The notes under the pieces: generated by a model
The model's database searches: none
Told to the model about the DNA's origin: nothing
What the model saw: only the letters and a program-made list of their open reading frames with translations
Assembly: GCA_026989995.1 (NCBI GenBank)
Contig: JALSIO010000787.1
Coordinates: 1 to 8,479, forward strand
DNA length: 8,479 nt
Origin: Myxococcales bacterium
GTDB taxonomy: Bacteria > Myxococcota_A > UBA9160 > JALSIO01
Direction: 5' to 3'
Part shown: positions 5,617 through 8,479 of the stretch, in pieces
Position numbering within the stretch: the first letter of the stretch is position 1
How the letters are laid out: each line of letters starts with the position of its first letter
Translations under genes and position numbers: made by a program

Positions 5617-7698
5617 TCAGGCCGCCGGGGCACCCGGCTCCGAGCCGTCTCCCGGCTCCGGCGGATCCACCCAGCGCCCCTCCCGCTCGATCAGCGCCAC
5701 CAGCCGATCGGGGGCCTCGGCGGAGGGGACGTGGCGTTCGACCAGGGTCCGGCCCACGTAGAGGTTCACGGTGCCGGGGCCCGAGCCGACGTAGCCGAAG
5801 TCGGCGTCGGCCATCTCGCCCGGTCCGTTCACGATGCAGCCCATGACGGCGATCTTCACGCCCGGCAGGTGGCCGGTGCGGGCCTTGATCCGCGCCGTGG
5901 TCGTCTCGAGGTCGAAAAGCGTGCGGCCGCAGGAGGGACAGGAGATGAACTCCGTGCGCATGCTCCGCTGGCGCGCTCCCTGGAGGATGCGGTAGAGCCG
6001 ATCGAGGGCCTGGCCGGGATCCCGGAAACCCGCCAGCCGGACGGCGTCCCCGATCCCGTCGAGGAGCGGCACGCCGAGCTCGACCGACGGGGCCAGCCAC
6101 GCCTCCTCCTCCCGGCAGCCCGCCTCGGTGGCGGCGAGCACGAGCGGGACATGGCCCGCCCCGAGTGCGTCGAGCCGCGCACGGACGTAGCGAATCGCGT
6201 GCACGGCACGGCCGGGCAGCAGGGAGACGAGGACCGCAGCCGCAGAATCGGCCCCGGCCAGCGAGAGCACGCCCTCGAGGGCGGCGGGGAGCTCCGGGTC
6301 GGCCGGGTCGAGGCGCCACTCGAGGACGCGCCCCGCCGCGTGCACCGCCTTCGCCGCGGCGGCGAGGCGCTCGGCTCCGGCGAAGGCGCCGCCCCCGCGC
6401 GCGGGAAGCACCACGCGGTCCGCTTCCGCCGCCGCCGCCTCGGCGAGCTCCGGCGGAACGGCCACCGCGAGCGGGACCGGGAGTCCGGCTCCTTCGAGCG
6501 CCTCGCGGAACCGCACGACGTCGCCGAGGTCGCGCGCGGTTTCGGCCTCCACGACTAGACCCTCGAGCGCCGGCCCCCCGGCCGCGGGCAGGCGGCGGCA
6601 GGCAGCCGCGAGCGCACCCGCCACGGCGGCGACGTCGCCCGGAACGGCCCCGAGGTCGAGCTCCGCGCGCACCGGCTCGTCCCCGCCGAGGGCCACCCCC
6701 GCCACCGGGAGCCGCCGGCTCGGCCTGCGCGCGCGGCGGTACGGGCTCGAGACGAAGGGCGCGCCCGGGTCGCCCCAGCCCTCTCCGGCCGAGGCCGACC
6801 ACGCGGCCTCGTAGCGTTCGGCGAGCGCGCGGGCCGCCGGGATCTCGCGGACCGGATCCTCGGTGAGCGACACCCGAAGGGTGTCTCCGATGCCGTCCTC
6901 GAGCAGGGCCCCGATCCCGATGGCGCTCTTGATCCGGCCGTCCTCTCCGTCTCCGGCCTCGGTGACCCCGAGGTGGAAGGGATAGCTCGGCGCTCCGCCG
7001 CTCCGCTCCGCAAGGCGCTGCGCCAGCAGCCGATAGGCCTGTGCGGCGACCACCGGGTTGCTGGCCTTCATGCTGAAGATCACGTCGCGGTAGCCCTCGT
7101 CCTCGCACACGTCGAGGAACTCGAGGGCGCTTTCCACCATGCCCTCGGGCGTGTCGCCGTAGCGGTTCAGGATCCGGTCGGAGAGCGAGCCGTGGTTGGT
7201 TCCGATGCGCAGGGCCCGTCCGAGCTCCCGCAGGCGGCGCACCAGGGGACGGAAGCGCTCGGCGACGCGTTCGAGCTCCTCGCGGTACTCGGCGTCGCTG
7301 TACTCGCGTACGGCGAAGCGCTTCTTGTCGGCGTAGTTCCCCGGATTGATGCGAACCTTCTCCACGTGCTCGGCCGCGATCATCGCCGCCCGCGGCGTGA
7401 AGTGGATGTCGGCCACCAGGGGCACCCGCAGCCCCCGGCGGCGGAGCTCCCGGCGGATCTCGCCGAGGTTCTCCGCATCGCGCAGCGAAGGAGCGGTGAT
7501 GCGCACGATCTCGCAGCCGGCACGGACGAGGCGCTCCACCTGGTCCGCGGTGGCGCGGGTGTCGAGGGTGGGGGTGGTCGTCATCGACTGGATGCGGATC
7601 GGATTGCGACCGCCCACCCCCACCTCGCCCACCTCGACCACCCGGGTGGGGCGCCGGCGCGGCCGGAAGGGATCGGCGGTGAAGCCGGGCCGCGTCAC
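5617..7698 (-). CDS. ispG: (E)-4-hydroxy-3-methylbut-2-enyl-diphosphate synthase, long three-domain form
   Basis: IspG (GcpE) is a 4Fe-4S enzyme of the MEP pathway that reductively opens the cyclic diphosphate MEcPP to HMBPP. At 693 residues it is far longer than E. coli IspG (372) and matches the plant/Bacteroidetes/Chlamydia type with an extra A* domain. The first TIM barrel spans about 20-295: NPIRIQSMTTTPTLDT (32-47), VADIHFTP (95-102), KVRINPGN (114-121), GTNHGSLSDR (166-175), FHLGVTEAG (241-249) and GIGDTLRVSLTEDP (269-282). The insertion covers about 300-570. The C-terminal cluster domain has C587-P-S-C590-GR and G620-C621-I-V-N-G-P-G-E628. C587, C590 and C621 plus E628 are the four expected cluster ligands, so it looks active. 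Start GTG 7698 lies 3 bases after the alaS stop, and GGGGGA overlapping that stop serves as ribosome binding site; the pair is likely co-transcribed. Convergent cvpA ends 26 bases away. Confidence 0.96.
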   Translation of the reverse strand: MTRPGFTADPFRPRRRPTRVVEVGEVGVGGRNPIRIQSMTTTPTLDTRATADQVERLVRAGCEIVRITAPSLRDAENLGEIRRELRRRGLRVPLVADIHFTPRAAMIAAEHVEKVRINPGNYADKKRFAVREYSDAEYREELERVAERFRPLVRRLRELGRALRIGTNHGSLSDRILNRYGDTPEGMVESALEFLDVCEDEGYRDVIFSMKASNPVVAAQAYRLLAQRLAERSGGAPSYPFHLGVTEAGDGEDGRIKSAIGIGALLEDGIGDTLRVSLTEDPVREIPAARALAERYEAAWSASAGEGWGDPGAPFVSSPYRRARRPSRRLPVAGVALGGDEPVRAELDLGAVPGDVAAVAGALAAACRRLPAAGGPALEGLVVEAETARDLGDVVRFREALEGAGLPVPLAVAVPPELAEAAAAEADRVVLPARGGGAFAGAERLAAAAKAVHAAGRVLEWRLDPADPELPAALEGVLSLAGADSAAAVLVSLLPGRAVHAIRYVRARLDALGAGHVPLVLAATEAGCREEEAWLAPSVELGVPLLDGIGDAVRLAGFRDPGQALDRLYRILQGARQRSMRTEFISCPSCGRTLFDLETTTARIKARTGHLPGVKIAVMGCIVNGPGEMADADFGYVGSGPGTVNLYVGRTLVERHVPSAEAPDRLVALIEREGRWVDPPEPGDGSEPGAPAA

Positions 7699-7701
7699 GG
7701 T

Positions 7702-8479
7702 CTATCCCCCGCCGACCCGCGCCACGAGGCGCTCGAAGGCCCGGTCGAGGCCGGCGGCATCGCGCCCCCCGGCCTGCGCGAAATCCGCCCGGCCTCCGCC
7801 CTTGCCGCCCACCTCGGCCGCCACCTCGCGAATGAGGTCCCCCGCTCGGAAGCGGTCGACGAGGTCCGGGGTGACGCCGAGGGCCAGGGAGACCCGGCCG
7901 TCCTGCTCACAGGCGAGCAGGACGATGCCGCTTCCGAGGCGCTCCTTGAGCTCGTCCACCATGCTCCGCAGGTCCCTCGCGGAAACGCCCTCGACCCGGG
8001 TCCCCAGCACCCGGATGCCTCCCACCTCGCGAACCCGGCCCAGGAGGTCTCCGCTCGCGGCGCCGCGGAGCTCGGCCCGGAGCTGCTCCACCTCCTTTTC
8101 GAGGGCCCGCTTCTCCGCGAGCAGCTTCTCGATCCGCTGGGGCACCTCTGCCACCGGAGCGCGCAGGAGCTCGGCCACCCGGCGCAGCGCGCGCTCCTGC
8201 TCGCGCATGTACTCGAGGGCGCCGAGTCCGGTCAGCGCCTCGATGCGGCGCACACCGGCGGCAATCCCTCCCTCGGAGACGATCTTGAGCACCCCGATCT
8301 CACCGGTGGACCGGGCGTGCGTCCCGCCGCAGAGCTCGGTCGAGACATCCCCGAAGGAGATCACCCGCACCAGATCGCCGTACTTCTCCTCGAAGAGGGC
8401 CACCGCGCCCGAGGCGATCGCCTGGTCGTAGGGGAGGTACTCGATGCGCGCCTCCTCGTTGCGCTCGATCCACTCGTTC
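7702..8479 (-). CDS. alaS: Alanine--tRNA ligase, C-terminal part only (5' end beyond the window)
   Basis: AlaRS charges tRNA-Ala and hydrolyses mischarged Ser- and Gly-tRNA-Ala. The window holds about 258 C-terminal codons, in frame from 8478 to the TAG at 7704-7702; the catalytic and tRNA-recognition domains lie beyond the right edge. The visible start, YLPYDQAIASGAVALFEEKYG, is the end of the editing domain's first half. It is followed by VRVISFGDVSTELCGGTH, whose Cys and His in CGGTH are zinc-site ligands of the editing domain. EGGIAAGVRRIEALTG closes that domain. A charged coiled coil follows (LLRAPVAEVPQRIEKLLAEKRALEKEVEQLRAELRG region, about 8200-8060). The C-terminal DHHA1-like C-Ala domain follows, with the glycine-rich GGKGGGRADFAQAGG motif near 7820-7765 and a normal ending. 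ispG begins 3 bases after its stop. Truncation is due only to the window edge. Confidence 0.97.
   Translation of the reverse strand, partial: NEWIERNEEARIEYLPYDQAIASGAVALFEEKYGDLVRVISFGDVSTELCGGTHARSTGEIGVLKIVSEGGIAAGVRRIEALTGLGALEYMREQERALRRVAELLRAPVAEVPQRIEKLLAEKRALEKEVEQLRAELRGAASGDLLGRVREVGGIRVLGTRVEGVSARDLRSMVDELKERLGSGIVLLACEQDGRVSLALGVTPDLVDRFRAGDLIREVAAEVGGKGGGRADFAQAGGRDAAGLDRAFERLVARVGGG

Noticed and set aside
3385..6558. A 1057-codon plus-strand open frame spanning the flavoprotein, CvpA and part of ispG.
   Set aside because: It runs antisense to two well-supported genes and across a third in another frame. The product is a low-complexity Arg/Gly/Pro/Ala/His/Glu mix with no family resemblance. 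GC-rich codon bias leaves few stops in such shadow frames.
5060..7108. A 682-codon minus-strand open frame in another frame of ispG.
   Set aside because: It is an Arg/Gly-rich shadow of ispG and runs antisense to cvpA; the true ispG frame has all family motifs and cluster ligands.
7346..8431. Plus-strand open frame of 361 codons opposite ispG and alaS.
   Set aside because: A Ser/Arg/Thr-rich antisense shadow of two clearly recognised genes.
1..8479. Search for CRISPR repeats, transposase genes, phage genes, tRNA or rRNA, and an undescribed multi-gene system.
   Set aside because: No regularly spaced repeats, no terminal inverted repeats, and no cloverleaf or rRNA-like sequence were recognised. 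All genes but the 60-residue protein belong to known chromosomal families with uniform composition.

Overview
This is a very GC-rich window (roughly 70% or more by eye) holding eight protein genes, all of ordinary bacterial chromosomal type. The mix is a MEP-pathway isoprenoid synthesis gene set, a BamD-type outer-membrane lipoprotein, a DUF1844 protein, a PYROXD2-like flavoprotein and a long-form IspG. It suggests a Gram-negative, high-GC bacterium, most plausibly from the former Deltaproteobacteria (Myxococcota, Desulfobacterota or a neighbouring phylum). That placement is inference from gene content and composition; the window has no rRNA or other marker to settle it.

Layout. On the minus strand at the left, read right to left, are a 60-residue small protein (2217-2035), a CDP-alcohol phosphatidyltransferase (2009-1368), a DUF1844 protein (1365-997) and ispE (914 to beyond the left edge, C-terminal end missing). 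They are packed like an operon, with gaps of 25, 2 and 82 bases. A 351-base divergent intergenic region (2218-2568) separates this block from a plus-strand bamD-like lipoprotein gene (2569-3339). A 63-base convergent gap then leads to a minus-strand FAD-dependent oxidoreductase (5049-3403). This gene diverges across only 40 bases from a plus-strand CvpA-family membrane protein gene (5090-5590). A 26-base convergent gap leads to a minus-strand pair: alaS (C-terminal part only, entering from the right edge, ending at 7702) followed 3 bases later by ispG (7698-5617).

How the genes relate. ispE and ispG encode the fourth and sixth enzymatic steps of the MEP pathway (CDP-ME kinase and HMBPP synthase), so the organism makes isoprenoid precursors by this route. 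The CDP-alcohol phosphatidyltransferase makes a phospholipid, and the BamD-like lipoprotein would serve outer-membrane protein assembly. The window is therefore weighted toward envelope and membrane lipid metabolism.

The most interesting item is IspG. It is 693 residues long and carries a large central insertion of the plant/Bacteroidetes/Chlamydia 'A*' type, and the end of the insertion visibly repeats the end of the first TIM barrel. The 60-residue small protein is a second point of interest. I see no CRISPR array, transposon, phage gene, tRNA, rRNA or toxin-antitoxin system, and no sign of an undescribed defence or mobile system. Several very long open frames antisense to real genes are composition artefacts.
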